Below, in pieces: positions 13,201 through 21,214 of a DNA stretch of 64,000 nt; the first letter of the stretch is position 1; the number at the start of each line of letters is the position of its first letter. Source of the DNA: Phaseolus vulgaris (taxonomy: Eukaryota; Streptophyta; Magnoliopsida; Fabales; Fabaceae). The position numbers were made by a program, and so were the translations under genes. The stretch lies in NCBI RefSeq assembly GCF_000499845.2, contig NC_023750.2:10778653-10842652 (forward strand). The letters run 5' to 3'. The notes below the pieces were generated by a model, which had not been told where the DNA came from, did not search any database, and saw only the letters and a list, made by a program, of their open reading frames with translations.

Positions 13201-16200
13201 ACACCCATGGTGAAATCATCAAAAGGGAGAGTGACATGCAAGTCAGAAAAAAAGACAAGAATAAACAAAGAAGAAAGGACCCTCTGAGGAAGACCGACCC
13301 ATACATATGGTATCGGTCGGTCGACAATAATCAATAGCCAAGATACCATTACTGGCATCCGACTTCAAAACGGTATGCTTTCCTATGAAGAAGTTGATGG
13401 ATGACCCATCAAGGTATACAAAGATAAACCCGATCACCTTAAGGTGTATCCAATCAAGCCTCGAAAGATGGGACGACTTTTCAAAGGGATCTGATCGGTC
13501 GACAACACCTTTCGGGTCATCAGCCCTTACAAAATCCTCCATGGGGGACAACGTTTGAATTGCCCCAATCGACAAGGGCTCGGTTGTGGAGGAGCCAATA
13601 GAAGAGGAAGACGAAGACGAAGAGAGAGAAAAGGATGAGGAAGAAGACGAAGAAGACATGACTAACCTCTCGGAATGTAAGGAAAGCATCGCACCAAAAT
13701 GATTAGGTTTCGATTGTCGGAGCAGGAAAACAGTGACTCAGAACTATAGAGGACCACTATTTATAGTCCTCAAGTAGAGAGGAAAACTAAGCGTCACTCT
13801 CATCTCAACCGTTAGATCTCCCTCATCCAACGACTCACACCGAATGGCGCCAAAAAACCTAAGTCATCATTACGCGTCACATCACACGTTCGACATCACC
13901 AACGTAACGTTCCACCTCGGGAAGCCCAACCATCACACTAACCTCAGATAAAGACTCTTCGAATTAAACATCCTCGAGCTTGGTGGCAAGAGTAATGGTA
14001 GGGTCCGCACGACCGAACATGAGTCTCGGCATCAGGTCTAGATCGACCGACATGACCAATAGCGAGACTGATTAATGACCCCGCATTTGTTAGTCTCCTT
14101 TTATTAGGCATGTTAACAACAATGAGACCACAATAATTGTATAAATTAGCAAACTCAAAGGATCAGGTACACAATCATCTAATCCTAAATACTGAGGGTC
14201 GAGTGTTGAAGTTTGACTTGAGCGTCAGAGTACCATTTCCAGGTACCATTCGAAGCCAAAGCTAGCAATGAGGAGGAGTGGGAGAGAGAGATCGTGGGAG
14301 TTCAGCTGAGAGGAAGGAATGAGGTGAGACCAATCGACCGAGAAGAGGTTCAATCGTTCTCTTGGTTCCAATTAGACAAGCAGATGACCAAAGATACAAA
14401 AGATACTTCATACTTTGATTAGTCATCTCAGCATACAAGACAATTAATGCCCCACCAAATATTAAAAGGATCTCAATAGAAGAAGAATTGGAGACCAAAG
14501 TATCAAATGTTTTTTCTTCTACTCTTCTTACAAGATAAAATGTTTGTAAATAGTTAGACTCATTCAAATAGAATAATAAACTAAACTAAAATAGAGTGTA
14601 GTTTATGTTGTGATTAGTAAATTGGACATATATATATATATAAATAAATACATATGTATGCATATATATATATATATATACTACTGCTATTTTGAAGTGA
14701 GTGCATTCATCAAATCTCGTGGCTTACCTCCTGGACCATGTCGTTGAGTACCGTACCAATTAGCCCCCAAGGAGTGGTCATGTCTTGAGATTTTTCTCTA
14801 CCAATGAACGTAAGTAACATGATACCACCCGACCTTAGTTCCTCCGAGCGTGATTTAAGAAATAGTTTGAAATCCTTTTCAAATTGCTTCAAGTATGCTT
14901 CATAGACTGAAGGAGGGTTGTCACTTGTAATATAAACATTTCCCTTGTTGAGTGGTTCAACTATGTTGGTCGAAGTTGGTGCCTGATGCCATACAAATGT
15001 AAACCAAAGGCGTTAACTTAGGGATTGTAAAGCGATATAAAAAATGGAACTATGTTAGCAAACATCCATAACATAATGATAAGAAATGCAGGATTAATTT
15101 GGTGCAATTGACCTGAGATAGCCAATGGAGACTGTAGGAGGAATGAAAGAAGTGGATGTAATCATCGGGAAAAAGCCTTCCATAGAAGTTTCCGGGTGTT
15201 GCATGAATAAAGCATCTTCCATGATTCTCGTTTTTCTCTTCATGTATTCCTTCGAGGAAGTCAGGGATCAACTTGAAGATGATGTTGAAATCATTTCCAA
15301 ATAGATCATTCATGTAAATTTGCAATACAGGTGGCGTACTCTGGTTTAAGCTCAAGCTAGCACTATCCATGAGGCTTAGCATATTTGACACAAATAAGAG
15401 TGAATTTGTCCCCGAAGAGCATCCCAAATCTGCTACTTTCCAACAGCTTTCTGAAGTTATGTTTGACATCAACAGTTTTACATTATCTTCAAGTATAGGT
15501 TTCACTATGCTTCCCACTTTTCTCTACACCAAATTTAATTTCAATTTCGGTCATCATCTTTTTTTTATCAGAATAAAATTAAATTAAGAAGAATACTTAA
15601 AGAGAGTCTCCGGATCATCAACAACAAACCAGAAGCAAAAAGATAAAGGCTGTTTCATGCATAAAATATGCAGAAAAATTGCACCAACAAGCACCTACAC
15701 ACCAACATGGATAAGAACTTCAACCTGAAGCTTCTGAATTTGCCATCTCCTACACACCAAAACTCTCCAAAAGTATAGAATTTCTATATTTCTATATTTC
15801 TAATGCTGTAACAGTTTTAATTATGTGATTCCCTTCAACAGCATTCCTCATGCACCTTTGACTTTGGTTCACCAACATATCAGTTAACCACCATGCCAAG
15901 CCACCATCTTCACATTGACATTCCTTTGACATCAGTACACTTCAAAATCAAAGCTCTCACCCTCCACAGTATCAACGAACATATAACTATCCTTGCTCAA
16001 AACCAGAACCATCCAACATAAACTACATAAACTACCCATCCACCAGAAAAAACCTTACACCCTTTCAGACCACAAACATCCAGCCATACAGCTCTTTTTT
16101 AAGCAGCCACCCATCAGAACTTTTTTAGCACTATCCATACCAAGGGATCGCACTCCAGTAGGACCAGCACCTTAACTACTTCTGCATAAACCAGTAGAAC

Positions 16201-16663
16201 AAGATCGCTACTGGAATAGCCACATCCTCCCTATCGTAGAAGCAAACAGCCCCATCCCACTATAGTCCACACTAGAACCAAACAGAACATCAAAAAGCCA
16301 AACCAGCAGTTCCATGTTTGAGACACAAAGCTATATGTGGTCCAAATGAACCCTAGCTTAGATAAAAAAAAACTGCACATGATGGACCCTTGCTGGAAGC
16401 ACCAACCAGCAGCCAACGTGCTACTTCTGCCACACTAAACCAGACAACCTACCTTTCTAAAAATTTGGGTTACCATCTAATATGATTGCCATAAACTCTT
16501 TTCTTTTTAGCATAATCAGAAAACAAAAAGAAAAACCTCTTTGTATTTTATATGCGTTTTGTTTTCTAAAGCGGAAAAGAGATGATACCTGAAGTAAGGA
16601 GTTTTTGATATAGCTGGTTTCTCCCTCACCACCCTTCATGTGAAGCACTCTCTCTGTTGCCAT
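848..16663 (-). CDS. SABATH-family carboxyl methyltransferase (salicylate/benzoate type), four exons
   Basis: This gene encodes an S-adenosylmethionine-dependent methyltransferase of the SABATH family, which makes methyl esters of small carboxylic acids such as salicylate, benzoate or jasmonate in the cytosol. The exons are 16589-16663, 15113-15523, 14728-14982 and 848-1213. All introns are phase 0 with GT-AG ends, and the joined CDS has 1107 nt (368 residues), the usual family length. Exon 1 ends at Gln25, the carboxylate-contacting position in Clarkia SAMT. Exon 2 carries the SAM-binding DLGCSSGTN at residues 57-65 and NDLFGNDFN. The active-site stretch YSLHWLSQ has Tyr155, His158 and Trp159; His replaces the Met typical of SAMT. 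Exon 3 ends at NDMVQE and exon 4 continues GLLEEKK, as in relatives. Intron 3 is 13.5 kb of transposons. No stop or frameshift was seen, so the gene may be functional. The exact substrate is not decided by the sequence. Confidence 0.9.
2322..2575 (-). pseudogene. RNase H-like fragment of a LINE (copy 1)
   Basis: The minus strand reads [17 protein letters not shown], then [13 protein letters not shown] and [19 protein letters not shown], the RNase H-like C-terminal domain of plant non-LTR retrotransposons. It is a short fragment with a frame change and lacks the INTDGA start of the domain. It is clearly homologous at DNA level to 5880-6130, which lies in the same orientation. Confidence 0.65.
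3480..4985. repeat. AAT/TTA-rich degenerate microsatellite array inside the CACTA element
   Basis: The tract is made of TATTATTAA-type units with runs of near-identical 12-24 base blocks such as ATTATTAATATTATTAAGT. It is broken at about 3822-4125 by a non-repetitive GC-richer insert. Confidence 0.9.
3880..4010 (-). mobile_element. Piece of gypsy LTR (U5 side) captured inside the CACTA element
   Basis: On the minus strand the order CACCTTCAGA, ACGGTGTTCCGATAC, CTTGAGCGTCGGAGTGCAAA, CGCGAGGGCGCC and TTTCAGGTACTCAC matches the 3' part of the solo LTRs at 51362-52538 and 54210-55418. Just beyond (4085-4125) are short telomere-like CCCTAAA repeats. Confidence 0.75.
5710..6444 (-). pseudogene. 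RNase H-like fragment of a LINE (copy 2)
   Basis: This open frame of 244 codons contains [50 protein letters not shown] and [16 protein letters not shown]. These are successive motifs of the RNase H-like domain at the C-terminus of plant LINE polyproteins (LINE origin from established family knowledge). The first catalytic Asp (in NTDGA) and the DS of LECDSAL are present, but residues between GYPGM and FIGAF are deleted. The first ~35 residues come from adjacent gypsy DNA, so the frame is a chimera. It is the longer of the two copies flanking the CACTA element. Confidence 0.7.
6720..7074 (-). pseudogene. Antisense ORF of element F, C-terminal coiled-coil part
   Basis: The minus strand reads [18 protein letters not shown] and [18 protein letters not shown], a clear heptad-type coiled coil, followed by [17 protein letters not shown]. 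It is the continuation of the ORF interrupted at 12060: both sides of the inserted element carry the duplicated target CTTGG. An in-frame TAG lies just before the MRVAEV stretch. Confidence 0.6.
7080..8005 (+). repeat. 5' LTR of element I
   Basis: TGATATAATC to CACATCA, 926 bp. The TATA-like CCTATATAAAGGG lies at about 7508-7520. Downstream are two copies of a GGTGGGTAATAT(C)CCAAGTGGCGGCTCT unit (7622-7650 and 7663-7692). Confidence 0.9.
8008..8024 (+). other. Primer-binding site of element I
   Basis: TGGTAATCAGAGCATGG resembles TGGTATCAGAGC, the complement of initiator tRNA-Met, with one extra A. It lies two bases after the LTR end. Confidence 0.75.
9027..9911 (+). pseudogene. Gag of element I, broken
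   Basis: The N-terminal part (9027-9278) is charged and likely helical ([18 protein letters not shown]). The capsid-like gag domain follows at 9352-9603 with [29 protein letters not shown] and [18 protein letters not shown]. The frame then changes, and 9639-9911 continues with [18 protein letters not shown]. Stops at 9277 and 9603 break the protein into three pieces. The domain order is that of chromovirus-like gypsy gag. Confidence 0.8.
9978..10037 (+). pseudogene. Gag zinc knuckle of element I
   Basis: [16 protein letters not shown] follows the CX2CX4HX4C pattern of nucleic-acid-binding zinc knuckles. A TGA after PTK ends this frame. Confidence 0.8.
10250..10907 (+). pseudogene. Retropepsin-like protease remnant of element I
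   Basis: [20 protein letters not shown] corresponds to the flap-side start of chromovirus proteases, but Asn stands where the catalytic Asp is expected. [19 protein letters not shown] and [19 protein letters not shown] follow. A one-base change in the G-run near 10490 moves the rest ([16 protein letters not shown], then a Lys-rich tail) to another frame ending at 10907. No pol follows before the 3' LTR. Confidence 0.75.
11053..12054 (+). repeat. 3' LTR of element I
   Basis: TGATATAATCC to CTCATATCA, 1002 bp, direct repeat of 7080-8005; it is longer mainly because of extra T-rich sequence at about 11720-11900. Confidence 0.9.
12060..13689 (-). pseudogene. Antisense ORF of element F, N-terminal part ('gypsy-type transposon' domain)
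   Basis: The protein begins with a Ser-rich tract (13659-13580), followed by a domain with [39 protein letters not shown] and [16 protein letters not shown] recall this as the Pfam 'putative gypsy type transposon' (Transposase_28) domain. Its function is unknown. A frame change near 13330 and stops make it a pseudogene. A GT-AG intron at 12663-12730 sits at the same place as in the related ORF at 21215-22138. After the intron it continues over 12662-12060 towards a coiled-coil tail, broken by the 5-kb insertion at 7080-12054 and resuming at 7074. Confidence 0.65.
13757..13766 (-). promoter_or_regulatory. TATA box of the antisense ORF in element F
   Basis: CTATAAATAG on the minus strand is followed by TGGTCC, about 70-100 bases upstream of the antisense ORF start. 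The same module CTATAAATAG-(T/G)GGTCCC precedes the homologous ORF at 20953 and 21061, so it looks like a conserved promoter. Confidence 0.55.
13990..14345 (+). repeat. 3' LTR (partial, diverged) of element F
   Basis: It starts with AGTAATGGTAGGG next to a polypurine-like tract and includes the U5 motif TGACTTGAGCGTCAGAG at about 14214-14230 followed by CCAGGTACC. The order matches the 20180-20716 and 28752-29298 LTRs. Confidence 0.5.
14378..14570 (+). mobile_element. LTR relic of the element-I family
   Basis: GACAAGCAGATGACCAAAGA, then TAGTCATCTCAGCA, GCCCCACCAAA and AGAAGAAGAA occur in the order of the first 200 bases of the LTR at 7080. No ends or duplications were seen. Confidence 0.6.
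14728..14982 (-). CDS. SABATH gene exon 3
   Basis: The exon has 85 codons, from [15 protein letters not shown] to VLNDMVQE. The acceptor is GCATCAG before 14982 and the donor is GAG|GTAAGC at 14728/14727. It covers the family stretch [21 protein letters not shown] followed by [11 protein letters not shown]. Confidence 0.9.
15113..15523 (-). CDS. SABATH gene exon 2 (SAM-binding domain)
   Basis: The exon has 137 codons. The acceptor GTGTAG precedes AGAAAAGTGGGA at 15523 and the donor is CAG|GTCAAT at 15113/15112. It holds the SAM-binding loop and the substrate-pocket motif SYSLHWLSQ. The acceptor was chosen because it gives a phase-0 join to exon 1 and family-like residues RKVGSIVKP. Confidence 0.9.
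15524..16588 (-). other. Intron 1 of the SABATH gene
   Basis: A 1065-base GT-AG intron. No transposon or gene was recognised within it. Confidence 0.75.
16589..16663 (-). CDS. SABATH gene exon 1
   Basis: The exon encodes 25 residues from [12 protein letters not shown] to SLLQ. The start ATG at 16663 fits the family N-terminus; an in-frame ATG six codons upstream would add MSIHYI and is less likely. The donor is CAG|GTATCA at 16588-16587. Confidence 0.88.
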
Positions 16664-16731
16664 TATGTAATGAATGGACACTCAACAATACTGAAGTCAA
16701 ACAATTATGTTAGGCTATTGGAAGTGTCAAC

Positions 16732-16740
16732 ATTTATATA
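16732..16740 (-). promoter_or_regulatory. Probable TATA box of the SABATH gene
   Basis: TATATAAAT lies on the minus strand about 70 bases upstream of the ATG, a normal spacing once a short 5' UTR is allowed for. It was identified by reading only. Confidence 0.55.
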
Positions 16741-17367
16741 CACACGTTATTGTTAGGATGATTATCCAACTGGTTCTTGCTTCCTTTTTTTTCAAAAAAA
16801 AAAAAAAAAACAGACATCACTAAGACTCAACTACAATAATTGGAGGATATTTTTAATTGTTGAGAAACAATGTTTATCGCGAGCATATAAAATATCTAAA
16901 GCATATGTCTCGAGATGCACATTAATTCTACTTTATGTAAATAAAAAATATCTGCATGACACATGGGATAAAGTGCCAATATACGACTATAATTTTAAAG
17001 TAGAATAAATCAGAGAAATGAAAATTAATTATGTGTTACGTGATGATTTAAATAACTATTGTGAAACAATATTTAAAACAATTTGAAGTGAGAGTTCCTA
17101 TCATTAGAATAAAAATAAGTAGGCTTAGTTATGTCTTTATTGTTTGAAATTCAAGCAAATTTGTTTCTGCCAATAAAATGAAAATTTACATCGTTTTATC
17201 CTCAAACTTCAAAATACATTTCTAGTGTTTAAACCCAAATAACTTATAACTTTGCTTTTAGATCAAAAAATTGGAATAAATCTAATTTTAGTCTTTTAGA
17301 TTAAAAAATAGTTTTGCAAATTTAAAAAAAAAACATAGTTTTAAGTTAATAATACGAAAATATAAGA

Positions 17368-18425
17368 ATTAAATATGTTTTCGTCCCTATATTATAAATA
17401 AAATTGATTTTCGTTTGTGGTGCAAATTTTAGAGCATTAAAATCCTTGTAGTCAACAAATGATTAGATGAGGTCTTTGACAACACACAGACGATGTCAAA
17501 TTTATTTCAACGTGGCTAATGCAGTGTCAAGTTGAATTTTTTTTTGCGTTTCATATGGCTAATTCAATATAATTCAATCATATTTGCGTTACACATGATG
17601 TTGAAGACTTCTTTCTCTCTTCCTTTTTCCCTTCATCTCTCCTCGGTTCACGGACTTCCATCCCACCCCACACAAACAACCTTCATTTCAGTTTCAATCC
17701 ACCTTCCACCCTTCTCTCTCATTTCCTCCATTCATACCCTAAACCCTAAACACAAACAATCTTCATTTCAATTTCAATCCATCTACCCGAGTCTCATTTC
17801 CCATACCACCCCAACCAAATTTTAAAAAATGATTAACACCAACTTAAATGCCTTTTCATTTTCAATAACAAAACATAAAAGGAAGAAAAAGAACACCATG
17901 GACATGGGCATTTTGGGTCTTTACTTATTCTTCTTTGTTGGGTCACAGTTTGTGTGGATTGCAATGCGGCTAATTTCAGATTTCAGATTTCAGAGAAAGG
18001 GAGAAAATTGAGAAGTCAAGAAGGTGCAGGCTATGCATACATAGAACAAGAGAATTTGTAGGTAAACTTATATCTTGTCTGACTTTTCTAATGGTCGTTG
18101 TTTCAAACACTATATGAGAACCATTCTTAGAGAAATCGAGAATAATAAACAAAAATCAGAAGAAGAACAAAAAGATAAATGAAGAATAAGAAGAGCAGAC
18201 ATATCAAGTAATTAGAAATTTGAAAAACACGAAGAACTCAACTATATACACTCACAGTCCAAAAACACTAAGTCATAGGGAATGAGCCATGTGGAACGCA
18301 AAAATTTGGCGTCGTCTGCTGCCAAGGACCTTATCCAATCACTTTCTGACTACAAGAACTTCAATGATCTACAGTTTGAATTAGAGACAAAAATCATTTT
18401 GGAGTACTAAAAACATATTGAACCC
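17368..18425. mobile_element. Mutator-like element with long inverted repeats
   Basis: The left end TTAAATATGTTTTCGTCC is mirrored at the right end (reverse complement TTCAATATGTTTTTAGTAC), and similarity runs inward for about 150 bases: TCCTTGTAGTCAACAAATGA against TTCTTGTAGTCAGAAAGTGA, then GAGGTCTTTGACA against AAGGTCCTTGGCA. Long inverted repeats of this kind mark Mutator-like elements. The flanks GAAAATATA and GAAAATAAT may be a worn 9-bp duplication. No transposase was recognised in the interior; short frames at 17532-18011 have no known domain. Confidence 0.5.
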
Positions 18426-18799
18426 AGAAAATAATTATCTGTTGCTACCAATATTGTACTTTGATCCACTTTTGTATGTAATGAATCATTAAAGTTATCG
18501 AGCTTTAAGGATTAAAATATATCTTTTCAAATTTAAGAAATTAAATATTTTTTATTTTAAAAGGAAAAAGTATATTATAACCAAATTTTATAAACAAAAA
18601 TATAATTTAGTTAAAAACTTGGTAGTGTGGGTAATATAAGTTGAGATTGAGGTTGTTTAATTACCTAAAGTTGGAGAGTTTTGACATGGACATTTGCATC
18701 TCGGTGACAAAGATGTTAGACGTTTGTGTGTACATAATGGCTAAAATAAATTATTCAAAGTCATATAGTTCAGCGTCAGCAAGTGTATCGAGTGGTGAT

Positions 18800-20151
18800 A
18801 TTAAGGGTGATATGGATTGGATTTTTCAAAACCAAATTTAAATCCAAGTCCAAATAAATGGATTGAATTTAAAATTCATATTCATTTTAACTAAATCAAA
18901 TTTATTTGGATTTTTTAAAAATTTATTTAAAATGGATTAAATCTAGATTAAATCAACTTTGTCATTTACATTAAATCCATTTTGATATGGACACAAACTA
19001 ATTTGGTTCGAACTGGACCTAAGTCGACTCAACTTGGACGTGGACCAACTCGACTCGACATCAGGCCAGGTCCGAACGACTTGATATCGGTCTGGGCTTG
19101 AACGACTCGACATCGGCCCAGGCCAGCTCGGCTCGACATCGACCCAGGCCCGCTCGCCTCGACATCGACCCAGGCCCGGACGAATCCACATCGACCAGGG
19201 TTTGGATGACTCGACATCGACCTGGCCCGCTTGGCTCGACATTGGCCCGGGCTCGCTCGGCTCGACATCGGCCCGGGCCCGGACGACTCGACATCAGCCC
19301 GGTCCCAGACGACTCGATATCGGCCTGACCGCGGACGACTCGACATCGGCCCAGCCCCGGACGACTCGACATCGGCTCGGGCATGGACGACTCCACATCA
19401 GCCCGGGCCAGCTCGGCTCGACATCGGTCTGGGCCCGAACTATTCAACATCGACCCGGGCGACTCGACATCGGCCTGGGCTCGAACGACTCGACATTGGC
19501 CCGAACTTGCTTGGCTCGACTTCGGTCGGGCCTGCTCGGCTTGACATCGACCTGAGACTGCTCGGCTCGACATGGGCCCGGGCCCGCTCGGCTCGACATC
19601 AGCCCTAACCCGGTTGTCTGAATATCGGCCCGAGTGCGCTTGCCTCAATATTAGACTCGAAAGACTCAAGTCGACATGGGCCTGGACTGGCTCGACTAGA
19701 CATTAGCATGGGCTAACTCAGCTCGATATCGACCCCGGCCGACTCGGGTCGCCTCAATATCGACCACTTAGCTCGACTTGGCCCAGGGTTGACTCGACTC
19801 GACTTTGGCCCGAAATGACTTGGCTCGACTTTGGCCCATACCGACTCGATTCGACTTGGGCCCTGACGACTCAACTCGATGTGGACTTAAGCCGACTTTG
19901 CTCAACCTGGGTCGATTTCTCTTGGCTCAACCTGGATCGGGCCCAGTCAAAATCCAACCAAAAATGCAATTTGGATAATCCAAAAATGTATCCAATGTAT
20001 ATCTAATCCATATCCAATTAAATGGAATTGATTTAAAATCCAAAAATATGGATTTGGATTTGAGATAAATCCATTTAAATGGATTAAAACTAATATGGAT
20101 TTGGATAATTATGGATTAGATTTTATAATTTGGATTTTTTGCCCACCCTTA
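18800..20151. mobile_element. hAT-like non-autonomous element carrying a GC-rich minisatellite
   Basis: The left end TAAGGGTGATATGGATTGG and the reverse complement of the right end, TAAGGGTGGGCAAAAAATCC, match the TAAGGGTG-type ends of plant hAT elements. Both arms are AT-rich and made of AAATCCA/TGGATTT words. Flanking 8-mers GTGGTGAT and GTCATGAT agree at 6 of 8 positions. The middle is the minisatellite at 19020-19965. No coding domain is present. Confidence 0.5.
19020..19965. repeat. 26-bp GC-rich minisatellite
   Basis: About 30 or more imperfect units of 26 bases are built around CTCGACATCGGCCCGGGC. Two sub-types alternate, one beginning GCTCGGCTCGACATC and one GGACGACTCGACATC. Unit length varies by one to a few bases towards the right, where the pattern decays to CTCGACTTGGCCC. 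Because 26 is not a multiple of three, all frames stay open for long stretches; these are not genes. Confidence 0.9.
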
Positions 20152-20179
20152 GTCATGATCATTTATTCTTTATGGGTTG

Positions 20180-20716
20180 TGTTCCTACTAGGGAGATGAG
20201 ACCTAGAGAACTATTGAAGTCTTCGTCTTCCTCCTTTGGTCGAGCAGGTTGCGGGGTGCTTAACTGGGGTCCTTCTCGTCTTCGTGCTTCTCCTTCGACT
20301 CTCGGTCTCGGGTGAACACCGAATAGGGGGTACCTGCGGGTGATCGGTATTCAGGTAGGTGCACAGTAATAAATGATGTACCTTTCTCCTTGGGATGTGT
20401 GCTATTTATATTATTTTAATGGACTTACCTTATTGGGCCTGATTAGTGGAGTGGATCTCACTTATGGGTGTATTACCTAATCCTTAATGACGGATTAGCT
20501 TCACTGACCTTGGTTTGAGCGTTAATTGATGTATGTGTCAGTCGGCCTGGCCGACCATTGCGGTTTCTCCTGTCTCGGCCAAGTTTCCATGGTCTGAGCC
20601 AAGTTTCAATGGTCTCGGCCAAGTTTTCATGGTCTCGGCCAGGTTTCTCTGGTCTCGGGCAGTTAGGTGAGTCTCGGTCAGGGATATTGAATGTCGGTCT
20701 CGCCCATACCAGTACA
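20180..20716 (-). repeat. 3' LTR of element D
   Basis: 537 bp, direct repeat of 28752-29298. It has lost about 32 bases containing the U5 motif (near 20337) and has one extra 20-base GGTCTCGGCCAAGTTTCCAT unit near 20580-20660. Confidence 0.88.
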
Positions 20717-20735
20717 CTTGCCCCCCAGGCTCGAG
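20717..20735 (-). other. Polypurine tract of element D
   Basis: The minus strand reads GAGCCTGGGGGGCAAG immediately before the 3' LTR start TGTACTGG, which fixes the orientation of the element. Confidence 0.65.
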
Positions 20736-20952
20736 GACGGTTATGTCCGATGAGTCTTAAATGGTGGGTGTCGGTCAGTCTCCTTGGTCGTGCAACCGTC
20801 TCATTCCCCAAGGTGTGACGTGACCTCAGGCAACGTGACATGACTGACATTAATGAGGGTTTTCTCGGGCGGGAAGTGTTGTGGACCGTTGGATCCAAGA
20901 GATCTAACGGTTGAGATTGATCCGTCGTTTCGAAATCTGAGGCCCATGCGCC

Positions 20953-20962
20953 CTATAAATAG
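20953..20962 (+). promoter_or_regulatory. TATA box (copy 1) of the antisense ORF in element D
   Basis: CTATAAATAG followed by GGGTCCCAACAGT, shared with 21061 and with element F at 13766. Confidence 0.5.
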
Positions 20963-21060
20963 GGGTCCCAACAGTCATCCTTCTTCTTCTTCTTCTTCTT
21001 CTTCTTCTTCTTCTTCTTCTTCTATTGATCCGTCGTTTCGAAATCTAAGGCCCATGCGCC

Positions 21061-21070
21061 CTATAAATAG
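21061..21070 (+). promoter_or_regulatory. TATA box (copy 2) of the antisense ORF in element D
   Basis: A second CTATAAATAG followed by TGGTCCCAACAGT lies about 150 bases upstream of the ATG at 21215. It is the better candidate by position. Confidence 0.5.
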
Positions 21071-21214
21071 TGGTCCCAACAGTGCCGAGACACTGCGTTT
21101 TTTTTCTGTGTGAGTTAAGTGATAGCCGAGCAATCTCTCGCCCTAGCTCTGAGAACTGAGTGACATCTTGCCCACATCTTTAGATTCAGTCTCGCCCTTT
21201 TTACAAGGTTAGTT

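Larger units (their letters stand above)
6376..14345 (+). mobile_element. 3' part of a Tat-like Ty3/gypsy element with antisense ORF (element F)
   Basis: The right part holds a minus-strand ORF, then a polypurine-like CCTCGAGCTTGGTGGCAAG (about 13970-13989), then LTR sequence matching the element at 20180-29298. That order, antisense ORF between pol and the 3' LTR, is known for Tat-lineage gypsy elements. gag, pol and the 5' LTR are absent. A second gypsy element is inserted at 7080-12054 with a perfect 5-bp duplication. The left limit is uncertain. Confidence 0.65.
1214..14727 (-). other. 13.5-kb intron 3 of the SABATH gene, filled with transposons
   Basis: The donor GTAAGC at 14727 and the acceptor ATTAG at 1214 bound this intron; family introns at this site are normally far shorter. 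It holds a CACTA element, two RNase H-like fragments, a Tat-like gypsy fragment, a nested gypsy element and LTR relics. Between 1214 and about 2270, and 14571-14727, nothing was seen except AT-rich DNA and a TA run at about 14631-14680. Confidence 0.85.
20918..21082 (+). repeat. Duplicated promoter segment around a TTC microsatellite
   Basis: TTGATCCGTCGTTTCGAAAT through CCCTATAAATAG to CAACAGT occurs at 20917-20976 and again at 21024-21083. The copies are separated by a TTC run of about 14 units (20981-21023). Confidence 0.85.

Noticed and set aside
16457..16681. 74-codon frame as a separate small gene
   Set aside because: Only its first 31 codons are real (SABATH exon 1 and upstream leader); the rest is intron 1 read-through.
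19029..19669. Long overlapping open frames in five frames (Arg/Ser/Gly-Pro-rich)
   Set aside because: They are all products of the 26-bp GC-rich minisatellite, whose unit lacks stops; they share no domain.
19020..19965. Possible CRISPR-like array
   Set aside because: The units are contiguous with no unique spacers, and the DNA is plant nuclear.
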